Source of the DNA: GCA-003244245 sp049673305
GTDB lineage: Bacteria; Actinomycetota; Actinomycetes; Mycobacteriales; Pseudonocardiaceae
Reading direction: 5' to 3'
DNA length: 64,000 nucleotides
Assembly: GCA_049673305.1 (NCBI GenBank)
Contig: JBATXM010000197.1
Coordinates: 30,457 to 94,456 of the forward strand
Below, one piece after another: positions 49,997 through 58,238 of this stretch. The position numbers and the translations under genes were made by a program. Every line of letters begins with the position of its first letter. Position 1 is the stretch's first letter. The notes under the pieces were generated by a model that ran no database searches, was not told the DNA's origin, and saw nothing but the letters and a program-made list of their open reading frames with translations.

Positions 49997-50947
49997 TTAG
50001 CGTAGGGTGATTTGACGGGCGCGCAGCGCGTGGAGGGTGTGGCGTTCGGGGGTGGTGAGAGGTGTGGCGTCCTGGGGGTCTACTGAGGCCAGGGCTTGGG
50101 TCAGGCGCAGCGCGAAAGCCTCTGCCGGGGCGGTCCATTCCCGGGCGTGTTGCTCGGGGTCGAGGTCCCAGACCGGCACCAGCACCCCGTGGGCCCGAAA
50201 CGAGCCAGCGAACCGGGAGCCCTCGCCTAGCTCCAGCTCATCCCGGGCCGCCAGCCGGGCCAGCGCGATGAGCAACTGTTCTTCTGGCTCGGGGCGGACC
50301 CACCTGAGGTGCGCCTTACCGCCGGCATCGACCCAGTAGGCAGCCTCGACGCCCACCCCGGTGACCGCCTCGGTCGGCAGGATCGCAGCGTTGGCTCGCT
50401 GCAAGGAGTCCGCCACCTCGCCGGAGGAGGGTTGCTCGCCGGGGACCCACCAGGCGAAGTCGCGGTACATGGTGACGTCGAGCGGGGCATCGGCCTGCAG
50501 CAGATCCGGTAGCCGGATCTGCTCACCCTCGGCCGTGGTGCTGACCACCGGGAGCACCGATCCGGGCGCCGCGGTTAGCGCCCAGCTCAGGGCTCGAGCG
50601 AGGTCCCGGGACAGGTCTCCCGAGCGGGCCAGCACCTGCAAGCCGACTAGCGCCGCACCGTCGGGCCGCACGATCGCCGCAGCCGCCGTCGGCAGCACGG
50701 TGGCCAGCGTGACGTCCCGGTCGGCCGGTTGCGCCAGGGTTAGTGGTGCTGTTGCCGAGGGCACGAACTCGCGCAGCGCGACGAGCTGGCACTCCGCAGC
50801 GAGCCCGGCGAAGGGGCGGCTGGCAATGACGTCCTGGGCGCCGCCCGGGTTGCCGTGGCAGGCCTTGTACCTCTTGCCCGAGCCGCATGGGCAAGGCTGA
50901 CGGGGGTTGGTCTGGCCGTCGGTGGGTCGCTTGCGGGTTTTCGTCAC
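49997..50947 (-). CDS. DUF5926 protein with SEC-C zinc motif
   Basis: A 316-residue protein with an N-terminal SEC-C-type motif, RQPCPCGSGKRYKACHG (CxC...C-H zinc ligands), that resembles the SecA C-terminal zinc finger. The rest belongs to DUF5926 (RPFAGLAAECQLVALREFVP, DVTMYRDFAWWVPGEQP). The role is unknown; the zinc motif suggests contact with SecB-like or ribosomal partners, which is inference only. Confidence 0.85.
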   Translation of the reverse strand: MTKTRKRPTDGQTNPRQPCPCGSGKRYKACHGNPGGAQDVIASRPFAGLAAECQLVALREFVPSATAPLTLAQPADRDVTLATVLPTAAAAIVRPDGAALVGLQVLARSGDLSRDLARALSWALTAAPGSVLPVVSTTAEGEQIRLPDLLQADAPLDVTMYRDFAWWVPGEQPSSGEVADSLQRANAAILPTEAVTGVGVEAAYWVDAGGKAHLRWVRPEPEEQLLIALARLAARDELELGEGSRFAGSFRAHGVLVPVWDLDPEQHAREWTAPAEAFALRLTQALASVDPQDATPLTTPERHTLHALRARQITLR

Positions 50948-50972
50948 CGGTGTACGTTATCGCGTGCCGCCG

Positions 50973-51671
50973 TTATCGGGTGCCGCCGCCCGGCACCCGC
51001 ATCACCACCATGCGGCGGATGCCGGCCAGCTCTACCGGGCCCAGTAATCGGGTCAACCGCCGTACCACGACGATCGTGGTGATGGCGACCGCCCCGGCCA
51101 CCAGGTCGGTGGCTCCGTGCAGCAGCACTCCATCGGCGCGGGCCTGCGCACCGCTGCGCAGGTTCCACAGGATGGCGGTGCCGGCCAGCACCAACCCGGC
51201 CGCCCAGCTCACCCACCACCCAATGATCAATCGAGAGGGGTGCGGGCGACGGCCGGGGTCCTGGCCCAGCGCCGCATGCTCCACCTCGGCGAGCACCGCG
51301 CCCGGCACCACCAGATTCATCCCTGGCACCAGGGCCCCGACGACCAACTCCCAGCTCGACCGAGCTGGGGTGACCTCAGCGGCCTGGGCGGCGGCCGCAT
51401 TGGCGTGCACCAGCCACCCCAGTGTGACCGCGCTAGCCAACGCCGAGCAGAGCAGCGACAACACCCCGCCGGTGATTACCAGCGCATCGCTGGCGTGCAG
51501 CGGGCCGGCGGGTACCGCGTCGGTGCGGCTGGCCAGCAGCAGCGCGTAACGCCACGCTTCGGCGCCCGCCGTGCCCAGCACCAGCGTGGCGGTCAACCCC
51601 AGCAGTGGGGCCGCCACAGCGGCCAGGGCGCGCGTCTGCTCAACCGCAGGGGTCGGCATGCCCAGAATCAT
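50973..51671 (-). CDS. DUF4328 membrane protein
   Basis: A 232-residue protein with about five or six hydrophobic segments and the DUF4328 signature WELVVGALVPGMNLVVPGAV plus PSRLIIGWWVSWAAGLVLAG. The family is widespread in actinobacteria with unknown function. ATG 51671 or 51659 is the probable start, just after the rhodanese gene stop. The genes are on the same strand. Confidence 0.82.
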   Translation of the reverse strand: MILGMPTPAVEQTRALAAVAAPLLGLTATLVLGTAGAEAWRYALLLASRTDAVPAGPLHASDALVITGGVLSLLCSALASAVTLGWLVHANAAAAQAAEVTPARSSWELVVGALVPGMNLVVPGAVLAEVEHAALGQDPGRRPHPSRLIIGWWVSWAAGLVLAGTAILWNLRSGAQARADGVLLHGATDLVAGAVAITTIVVVRRLTRLLGPVELAGIRRMVVMRVPGGGTR

Positions 51672-51678
51672 ACGCAGA

Positions 51679-52017
51679 CTACAGCACCTTGGGTGTCGCA
51701 TTCGACTCGGCCACCATGGGGCGCCCTGCGGCGGCCCAGGCATGCATCCCGCCATCGACGTTCACCGCGTCCCAGCCCGCCTGCTTGAGATAGGCGGTGA
51801 CGCGTGCCGAGCGCCCTCCAGAGCGGCACACCACGTGCACGGGGGGGTCAGGGAATACGGCGGCCAGTTCATCGAGCCGCTGTTCCACCTGCCCCATAGG
51901 GACGTGCACGGCACCTGGCGCATGTCCGGCCATCCACTCGTCATTCTCGCGGACATCAAGCAGCACGGCGCGCTCCGGCACGTCAGCTACCAACACAGCT
52001 GGGACCGCAGAAGTCAT
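51679..52017 (-). CDS. Single-domain rhodanese
   Basis: A 112-residue rhodanese-fold protein with the active-site loop VHVVCRSGGRSARVTAYLKQ (Cys) and the domain end WDAVNVDGGMHAWAAAGRPM. It probably transfers sulfane sulfur in the cytosol; the partner is unknown. ATG 52017 is used. The actP gene lies 34 bp upstream on the same strand, so read-through is possible. Confidence 0.9.
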   Translation of the reverse strand: MTSAVPAVLVADVPERAVLLDVRENDEWMAGHAPGAVHVPMGQVEQRLDELAAVFPDPPVHVVCRSGGRSARVTAYLKQAGWDAVNVDGGMHAWAAAGRPMVAESNATPKVL

Positions 52018-52050
52018 GGGGACCAATCGTGCCACAGGTCGCAAAATTGC

Positions 52051-53688
52051 TCACCTGGGAGGGCGCGCCTGGGCGGGTGTCAGCGGCCGTTCAGCGCCTG
52101 CTCCGGTCAGCGCACGCACCTCCATCTCGGCGAACTTTGCCTCATCGGCCACCTCTCCCTTGCCGAACACCGTGCCGAGGTATCCGAGCAGAAAAGCCAG
52201 CGGCACCGAGATCAGCGCCGGATTGCGCAGCGGGAAGATGGCGAAATCTAGGCTGGGGAACATTGATTTCGCAGTGCCCGACACCGCCGGCGAGAAGATG
52301 ATCAGACCCACGCAGCTGATCAGGCCGCCGTACATGCTCCACAGCACGCCGCTGGTGTTGAACCGCTTCCAGAACAGCGAGTACAAGATCGTCGGTAGGT
52401 TCGCCGAGGCGGCCACCGCGAAGGCCAGGGCTACCAGGAAGGCGACGTTCTGGCCGAGCGCGACGATGCCGCCGAGGACCGCCAGCACGCCGATGACGCA
52501 GGCGGTGATCCGGGCGACCAGCACCTCACGATCCGGTTCGAGGTTGCCTTGCTTGATCACGTTGGCGTACACGTCGTGCGCGAACGACGCCGACGCGGTG
52601 ATCGTGAGCCCGGCCACCACGGCGAGGATGGTGGCGAAGGCCACCGCCGAGATGAAGCCGAGCATCAGCTCACCGCCCAGCTGGTAGGCCAGCAGTGGCG
52701 CCGCCGAGTTCTCCTCACCGGGCATGCTGGCGATCCGCTGTGGACCGCCATCCACCAGTGCCGCGGCGGCATAGCCGATCACCAGTGAGAACAGGTAGAA
52801 GATGCCGATCAGCCAGATTGCCCACACCACCGTGCGGCGGGCCTCTTTGGCCGAGGGCACGGTGTAGAAGCGCATCAGGATGTGCGGCAGGCCTGCGGTC
52901 CCCAGCACCAACGCGAGCCCCAACGAGACGAAGTCAATCTTCGTTGTGGTGCTCTTGCCATATTGCAGGCCCGGTTCCAGCACAGCTTGCCCGTGGGCGG
53001 AGTGCGCCGCCGCCTCACCCAGCAGGGCAGAGAGGTTGAGCCCGAAAGAGCCCAGCGCCCAGGCAGTCAACATGCCCGCGCTGATGATGAGCAGGGTGGC
53101 CTTGACAATCTGTACCCAGGTGGTGCCGCGCATCCCGCCAACCAGCACGTAGAAGATCATCACCAATCCGACGACCGCGACCACGAGTGCTTGGGCTCCC
53201 GCGCCCCTGACGTTGAGCAACAGGGCTACCAGGCCACCGGCACCGGCCATCTGGGCCAACAGATAAAAAAAGGACACCACCAGCGTCGACACGGCGGCGG
53301 CGGCCCGCACCGGCCGCCGCCGCATCCGGAAACTCAGCACGTCGCCCATGGTGAACTTGCCGGTGTTGCGCAGCAGCTCGGCGACCAGCAGCAGGGCCAC
53401 CAGCCAGGCGACCAGGAAGCCGATCGAGTAGAGGAAACCGTCGTAACCGTAGACCGAGATGGCCCCGGCGATGCCCAGGAACGATGCCGCGGACAGGTAG
53501 TCGCCAGAAATCGCGACCCCGTTCTGCGGACCTGTGAACGACCGGCCGGCCGCGTAATAATCGGCGGCGGTCTTGGTTCCGCGCGAGGCTCGGAACACGA
53601 TCACGAGGGTGACTAGTACGAAGAAGACAAAGATCCCGGCGTTGAGCAGGGGGTTTCCGACGGTGCCCTGGGCTAGCTCTCCGGTCAT
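52051..53688 (-). CDS. actP: ActP-type cation/acetate symporter
   Basis: A 545-residue sodium:solute symporter (SSS family) with about 13 membrane segments. It begins IFVFFVLVTLVIVFRASRGT, with the usual FxGPQNGxAISGDYLSAASF block and GLPHILMRFYTVPSAKEARR. These are typical of ActP, which imports acetate and other short organic acids. It overlaps DUF485 by 1 nt (TGATGA), the conserved actP-DUF485 (YjcH) arrangement. The nearby LytTR/LytS genes suggest regulation by an external metabolite. Confidence 0.93.
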   Translation of the reverse strand: MTGELAQGTVGNPLLNAGIFVFFVLVTLVIVFRASRGTKTAADYYAAGRSFTGPQNGVAISGDYLSAASFLGIAGAISVYGYDGFLYSIGFLVAWLVALLLVAELLRNTGKFTMGDVLSFRMRRRPVRAAAAVSTLVVSFFYLLAQMAGAGGLVALLLNVRGAGAQALVVAVVGLVMIFYVLVGGMRGTTWVQIVKATLLIISAGMLTAWALGSFGLNLSALLGEAAAHSAHGQAVLEPGLQYGKSTTTKIDFVSLGLALVLGTAGLPHILMRFYTVPSAKEARRTVVWAIWLIGIFYLFSLVIGYAAAALVDGGPQRIASMPGEENSAAPLLAYQLGGELMLGFISAVAFATILAVVAGLTITASASFAHDVYANVIKQGNLEPDREVLVARITACVIGVLAVLGGIVALGQNVAFLVALAFAVAASANLPTILYSLFWKRFNTSGVLWSMYGGLISCVGLIIFSPAVSGTAKSMFPSLDFAIFPLRNPALISVPLAFLLGYLGTVFGKGEVADEAKFAEMEVRALTGAGAERPLTPAQARPPR

Positions 53689-54086
53689 CAGATTCCTCCT
53701 TCGACGTGCTCGCGAATCCGGTTGCTGACCGGGTCGAGTTTGTGGTTGGCGAATCGGACGTACATCGTCGTGATGGCGAAGGTGGAGACGAACTGGAGCA
53801 GGCCGAAGATCAATCCAAGGTTGATGTTGCCGATGACTCTGACGGCCATGAAGTGCGGAGCGAACGCGGCCAGCACAACGTACAGAAAATACCAGGTCAG
53901 GAAGAACGCGGTCGTCGGGAAGACAAAGCCCCGGAGCCGGTTGCGCAGGGTGATGAAGTCCACGCTGGTTTGCGCGGCGGCCCAGGGGTCCACCGGTGAT
54001 TGGGGATCGACACCGCGGACAGGTCTATAATCAGCACCGTCGACGGGCCTACGGTCGGCACCGCCGACGGACTCGGTGATGCTCAT
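53688..54086 (-). CDS. DUF485 (YjcH-like) membrane protein
   Basis: A 132-residue protein with two membrane helices (FVFPTTAFFLTWYFLYVVLA and LGLIFGLLQFVSTFAITTMY) and FANHKLDPVSNRIREHVEGG after them, the pattern of DUF485/YjcH. It is encoded immediately before actP and is probably an accessory subunit of that transporter. Its own partner, a second symporter, lies upstream. Confidence 0.93.
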   Translation of the reverse strand: MSITESVGGADRRPVDGADYRPVRGVDPQSPVDPWAAAQTSVDFITLRNRLRGFVFPTTAFFLTWYFLYVVLAAFAPHFMAVRVIGNINLGLIFGLLQFVSTFAITTMYVRFANHKLDPVSNRIREHVEGGI

Positions 54087-54118
54087 GCAAACCCCTCCAA
54101 GGCAGTAATTTTGAGTGG

Positions 54119-55735
54119 TTAACGACGGTGTCGGCCACCGTATATCCGGGACAGCGCGTCCGTGGACATCCCGACCCGGGTTCCTCGTTGGCCCCGCTCC
54201 CTATCCTCAGCCAAGCCCAATCGGTCCGGTGCGTGCAGCCGCAGCAGGATACGTGACACTTCGGTCGGGACCCGGTCCTTGGTCCGGCGGCTCACCACGA
54301 TCATGGTGAGGAAGGCCAGCGGCACGGTGAACGCAGCCGGCTGCGCCGCCACCTCCTGCCACCCTGGGGGGAGGACGCCGGCCGCGGCGGGCAGCACCGC
54401 GGCGACCGCCACCCCGCCGCCGGCCAGGATACCGGCCCTCGCGCCGATGTCGGTGAGCCCGCGCCACCAGATGCCCAGCACGAGCAGCGGACAAAACGAT
54501 GAGGCGGCCACCGCGAACGCTAGTCCCACGCCTTGGGCCAGGTCCAGCGATGACACGGCGAGCACAAAGGCCAACGGGACGGACCAAGCCACCACGGTGG
54601 CCACCCGGAAGTCCCGCAGTCGTGCGGGCAGCACGTCGGTGCACAGTCCCCCGGCGACGCTCACCACCAGCCCGTTGGCGGCGGACACGAAGGCGGCGAA
54701 CGCCCCGGCCGCGATCAGCCCGCTCAGCAGTATCGCCGGCCACCCACCTAACGCTGCGCTGGGCAGCAGCAGGAGCGCGGCATCAGCGTTTCCGAGGTTT
54801 CCTGGGTTTCCGGCGACCAATAATCGGGGGACGTAAAGCCGGGCGAGCCAACCGGCAGCCATCGGGAACAGGTAGAACACCCCGAGCAGGACCAGCGCCA
54901 GCTGCGTGGTCCGACGCGCCGATCGGCCGTTAGGATCGGTGTAGTGCCGACCCAGTACTTGCGGCAGCCCCATGGCGCCCAGCAGTAATGCCACGATGAG
55001 CGAGTACGTGGCCAGCAGGGGGTGCTTGCCATAGCCCAACGGACGCAGCCAGGTGTTGTTGTCCGCAACGGCGTCGCTGATCACCGGAACCTGGCTGCCT
55101 GGGTTGAGGTGCAGTGTGGCGCCCCTGCTGTGGATCAGCAACACGAAGACCGGTATGGCCAGGGCGGTTAGCTTGATCCAGTACTGGAAGGCCTGCAGGA
55201 TGGTGATCGAGCGCCACCCGGTGTAGATGTTGAACGTCACAATCACCATGAGCACCGCCGCGCCGACCCACATCGGCGCCTCGGTGACAGCATGGACAGT
55301 GAGCCCGGCCCCTTCTAGCTGGGGCACCAGGTAAAGCCAGCTGATGATGATCGCGAACAGCGAGCAGATCCGGCGCAGCCGTACTGAGCCCAACCGTAGC
55401 TCGGCGAAGTCGGGCAAGGTATAGGCACCAGACCGGCGCAGCGGCGCCGCCACGAACAGCAGCATCGCAAGGTATCCCGCAGTGAACCCGACCGGATACC
55501 ACAGCGCGTCCACGCCACGCTTGAGCACCAGCCCGGCGACGCCGAGGAAGGAGGCCGCGGACAGGTACTCCCCAGAGACCACCACGGCGTTCAACCGCGG
55601 TCCCATCGTTCGGCAGGCCCGCAGGACGTCAGAGGTGGGTCGGACTCTTGCCCCGTAGAGCTCGGCGAGTGTGATCCACAGGGCAATAATCCCCACCGCC
55701 GCAACGGTGACGTATAAGTCATTCTGATCGGGCAC
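54119..55735 (-). CDS. Second SSS-family solute symporter
   Basis: A 538-residue membrane transporter of the SSS family, related to ActP (SGEYLSAASFLGVAGLVLKR, GLPQVLGRHYTDPNGRSARR). GTG 55735 starts 8 nt after the preceding gene stop. The tail is polar (RIYGGRHRR). The substrate is unknown; a carboxylate is likely. It is adjacent to actP, so the locus encodes two related importers. Confidence 0.9.
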   Translation of the reverse strand: MPDQNDLYVTVAAVGIIALWITLAELYGARVRPTSDVLRACRTMGPRLNAVVVSGEYLSAASFLGVAGLVLKRGVDALWYPVGFTAGYLAMLLFVAAPLRRSGAYTLPDFAELRLGSVRLRRICSLFAIIISWLYLVPQLEGAGLTVHAVTEAPMWVGAAVLMVIVTFNIYTGWRSITILQAFQYWIKLTALAIPVFVLLIHSRGATLHLNPGSQVPVISDAVADNNTWLRPLGYGKHPLLATYSLIVALLLGAMGLPQVLGRHYTDPNGRSARRTTQLALVLLGVFYLFPMAAGWLARLYVPRLLVAGNPGNLGNADAALLLLPSAALGGWPAILLSGLIAAGAFAAFVSAANGLVVSVAGGLCTDVLPARLRDFRVATVVAWSVPLAFVLAVSSLDLAQGVGLAFAVAASSFCPLLVLGIWWRGLTDIGARAGILAGGGVAVAAVLPAAAGVLPPGWQEVAAQPAAFTVPLAFLTMIVVSRRTKDRVPTEVSRILLRLHAPDRLGLAEDRERGQRGTRVGMSTDALSRIYGGRHRR

Positions 55736-55743
55736 GCCAGTGC

Positions 55744-56256
55744 TCAGTTCTCGACCCACTTGGCGAAGTCCCGCTCGGTGCGGTCGGCGCTGCGGTTGTA
55801 GAACCAGGCCACCGCGACGAAAAACGGGTAGACGGCGAGCCCGAGCAGCAACCATGGCAGCCGTAAGCCCATGATGGTGGCTGTGTCCATCGCCGGTGCC
55901 AGGAGGAACGCCAGCGGGATGCTCACGAGCACCACCACGATGAGCAGGAGCAGCCACATCGCCAGCCTCAGTTGCACCCACACCAGCTGCTTGAGCAGCG
56001 CCTGCCCGATGTCGGTCAGATCTTCCACCTCGGTGAGCGTGCGCACCACCGGCCGGCTACTGCGCCGCTTAGCGAGCACGATCCGTTCCCGCTGTTCAAG
56101 ATTGTCCCGGTCGGCGAGCAACTGACCGGCTATTTCGTCCCGTCTTGTGTGCCGGCGCGCCGCGTGGACCGCTTGTTCCAGTTCCTCTTCCGTTGCCTCT
56201 TCTAAGGCTTGTTCAGGGGCATCGCCCTGGCTGGACGCGTCAGTGTTCATCGACAC
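55744..56256 (-). CDS. Small membrane protein, putative symporter partner
   Basis: A 170-residue protein with an acidic helical N-terminus (ALEEATEEELEQAVHAARRH) and two C-terminal membrane helices (LAMWLLLLIVVVLVSIPLAF and LPWLLLGLAVYPFFVAVAWF), a layout like DUF485 proteins. It sits 8 nt upstream of the second symporter and probably is its partner, by analogy with DUF485-actP. GTG 56256 or ATG 56250 is the start. Confidence 0.75.
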   Translation of the reverse strand: MSMNTDASSQGDAPEQALEEATEEELEQAVHAARRHTRRDEIAGQLLADRDNLEQRERIVLAKRRSSRPVVRTLTEVEDLTDIGQALLKQLVWVQLRLAMWLLLLIVVVLVSIPLAFLLAPAMDTATIMGLRLPWLLLGLAVYPFFVAVAWFYNRSADRTERDFAKWVEN

Positions 56257-56284
56257 TCATCAGAAGGTTCACATCAAGAGGTTC

Positions 56285-57085
56285 TCATCGGGAGGTCCAG
56301 CCCTGCTTGGCTGCGCGCACCAAGCGGTCCTTCAGGTCGCGGGTGTGCCTTCGGCTGACCGGCAACTCGGTGGCGTCATCTCCGCTGCCTACCTGTACCA
56401 CGTAACCGGACGACGACATGCGCAGCTCGGTGACCAGCGGCAGGGCAACCAGGTAGGAGCGGTGGATGCGCACGAACCCGGCGTCGGACCAGCGGTCCTC
56501 TAACTGGGAGAGTGGAATACGGACCAGGTGGCTGGTGCTTTCGCCGGTGTGGAGCCGCGCGTAGTCTCCATGCGCCTCCACCCAGCGCACCGACGAACGC
56601 GGCACCAGCTTGGTGGTACCGGCGAGCTCGACCGGGATGACCTCGTCTTCGCTGCTCTGCTCCGGCCCCGGGGTGGCCGGGTCCCTCCGGGCGGCTGCAA
56701 TACGCCGCATCGTGGCGGCCAGTCGTTCCCGGCTCACTGGCTTCATCAGGTAGTCGGCTACGCCGAGCTCGAACGCGTCGGTGGCTCTTTCGTCGTAGGC
56801 GGTGGCGAGCACGATCGCCGGGGGGTTAGCGGTTTTGGCGAGCATGTTGGCCAGCTCCAGGCCGTCCAGTCCAGGCATCCGAACGTCGAGGAACACGACG
56901 TCAATCTGGGGGCGCTGGCTGTCATCGAGCCGCAAGATCTGCAACGCCTCGTGGGAATTCGTGGCTTGCAGCACGGTGCTGATCCTTGGCTCAGCGTTGA
57001 GCACGTCAACCAGCATGGACAGCGGACGTGGCTCGTCGTCCACGGCGAGCACGACAAGCCCGGGGTTGTCGTCGTTATCGCTCAT
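56285..57085 (-). CDS. LytTR-family response regulator
   Basis: A 266-residue LytR/AlgR-type regulator. The receiver has the acidic pair in LVVLAVDDEPRPLSM, the phosphoacceptor Asp67 (VVFLDVRMPG) and Lys115 (DYLMKPVSRE). The LytTR DNA-binding domain reads LVPRSSVRWVEAHGDYARLH, FVRIHRSYLVALPLVTELRM and VSRRHTRDLKDRL. It likely pairs with the LytS-type kinase encoded beyond sppA. ATG 57085 is used. Upstream lie three 11-bp direct repeats that resemble LytTR sites. Confidence 0.93.
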   Translation of the reverse strand: MSDNDDNPGLVVLAVDDEPRPLSMLVDVLNAEPRISTVLQATNSHEALQILRLDDSQRPQIDVVFLDVRMPGLDGLELANMLAKTANPPAIVLATAYDERATDAFELGVADYLMKPVSRERLAATMRRIAAARRDPATPGPEQSSEDEVIPVELAGTTKLVPRSSVRWVEAHGDYARLHTGESTSHLVRIPLSQLEDRWSDAGFVRIHRSYLVALPLVTELRMSSSGYVVQVGSGDDATELPVSRRHTRDLKDRLVRAAKQGWTSR

Positions 57086-57111
57086 CGACCGCCTTTCCGT
57101 CAAAGTCCAGT

Positions 57112-57144
57112 ACTCAACCAGCACTCAACAGGTACTCAACCAGT
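57112..57144. promoter_or_regulatory. Three 11-bp direct repeats, candidate LytTR binding sites
   Basis: The units actcaaccagc, actcaacaggt and actcaaccagt follow head to tail, with a partial fourth (actcac). Read on the minus strand they are nGGTTGAGT-like, near the LytTR consensus ACCGTTnAG-type direct repeats. The 11-bp period places them on one face of the helix. They lie 27 bp upstream of the regulator start. Confidence 0.6.
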
Positions 57145-57269
57145 ACTCACTGTGTATGTCCACGACGGTCCACGACCGTCAATCCTGCACATGGCCGGTG
57201 CCGTTGTCCAGGTTGGTGCGGGTTGGTGCGTTTGTAGTTCCCTCTGGTGTCGAACGTGTTCGGCCGGAT

Positions 57270-58190
57270 CTACAGGCCGAACCGGGACCAGGCGGCGCGG
57301 TGCTCGAGAGCCTCGAGCACCGCCAGTGCGGACGTTGAGCTGGCACGCCCACCCAGCGAGGCCGCCACCGGGCCCATCCCCACGTTACCTAGGCCGTCTA
57401 GGCCAACTAGGCCCATAGCGAAGCCCAGACGAGCTAGCAGCGGCCGGCGTCCCTCCACGGTGATGATTTCCGCTTCCGGGTACCTCTTGGTGATCTCCCC
57501 TCGCATGGTGCCCAGCCGGTCGACCAGACCCAACTCCAGGGCCCGCCGGCCGGTCCAGACCTCGCCGGTGAACAGATCTTGCTGATCAGTAGCCAGCACA
57601 GCACCTCGGCGCGAACACACCCAGTCGCGGAACATACCGTGCAGTTCAGTCTGCATGCTGCGCAACCACACCACGTCGTCCTCCTGCTCGGGCAGGAACG
57701 GATCGAGCCGAGCTTTGTTCGCTCCTGCGGTGTACAGCCGCCGCTCGACCCCGAAGCGCTCCAGCAAACCGTGCAGCCCAAAGCCCTGAGTGACCACCCC
57801 GATGGAGCCGACCAGCGAGGTGGGATGCGCGATGATCTCATCAGCGGCGCAGGCGAGCCAGTACCCACCGGATGCGGCGACATCCTCGCAGAATGCCAGC
57901 ACTGGCACGCGTTTGTGGTCAGCGAGGCCCCGAATCCGATCCGCCACCAGCGCCGACTGAGTGGCTGAACCGCCCGGCGAGTTAATCAACAATGCCACTG
58001 CCCGCAGCCGCTCATAGCCGAAGGCCCGGGTCAGGACCGAGTCCACGGTTGCCAGATTGATCACCCCCCGGCTCAGCGGCGTCGACATTGGGGTGATCAC
58101 GCCATGCAGTTTCACTGCGGCCACCACGGGGCCGCGCTCACGCTGGATGCCGGGCAACGGCAGTCGTGAGGTCAGGTCCTTGACGTCCAT
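57270..58190 (-). CDS. sppA: S49-family signal peptide peptidase (SppA-like)
   Basis: A 306-residue Ser/Lys protease of the SppA family. NSPGGSATQSALVADRIRGL is the N-terminal crossing motif, the catalytic Ser is in CEDVAASGGYWLACAADEII, and the Lys is in YTAGANKARLDPFLPEQEDD. There is no N-terminal membrane anchor, so it is the short cytosolic-type form. It likely degrades cleaved signal peptides or membrane peptides. It separates the LytTR regulator from the kinase, which may reflect co-transcription. Confidence 0.92.
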   Translation of the reverse strand: MDVKDLTSRLPLPGIQRERGPVVAAVKLHGVITPMSTPLSRGVINLATVDSVLTRAFGYERLRAVALLINSPGGSATQSALVADRIRGLADHKRVPVLAFCEDVAASGGYWLACAADEIIAHPTSLVGSIGVVTQGFGLHGLLERFGVERRLYTAGANKARLDPFLPEQEDDVVWLRSMQTELHGMFRDWVCSRRGAVLATDQQDLFTGEVWTGRRALELGLVDRLGTMRGEITKRYPEAEIITVEGRRPLLARLGFAMGLVGLDGLGNVGMGPVAASLGGRASSTSALAVLEALEHRAAWSRFGL

Positions 58191-58238
58191 CCGGCCAGCC
58201 TACGGAGGCCGGGGGCGCCCCCTGGTTTCACGGGGCCG

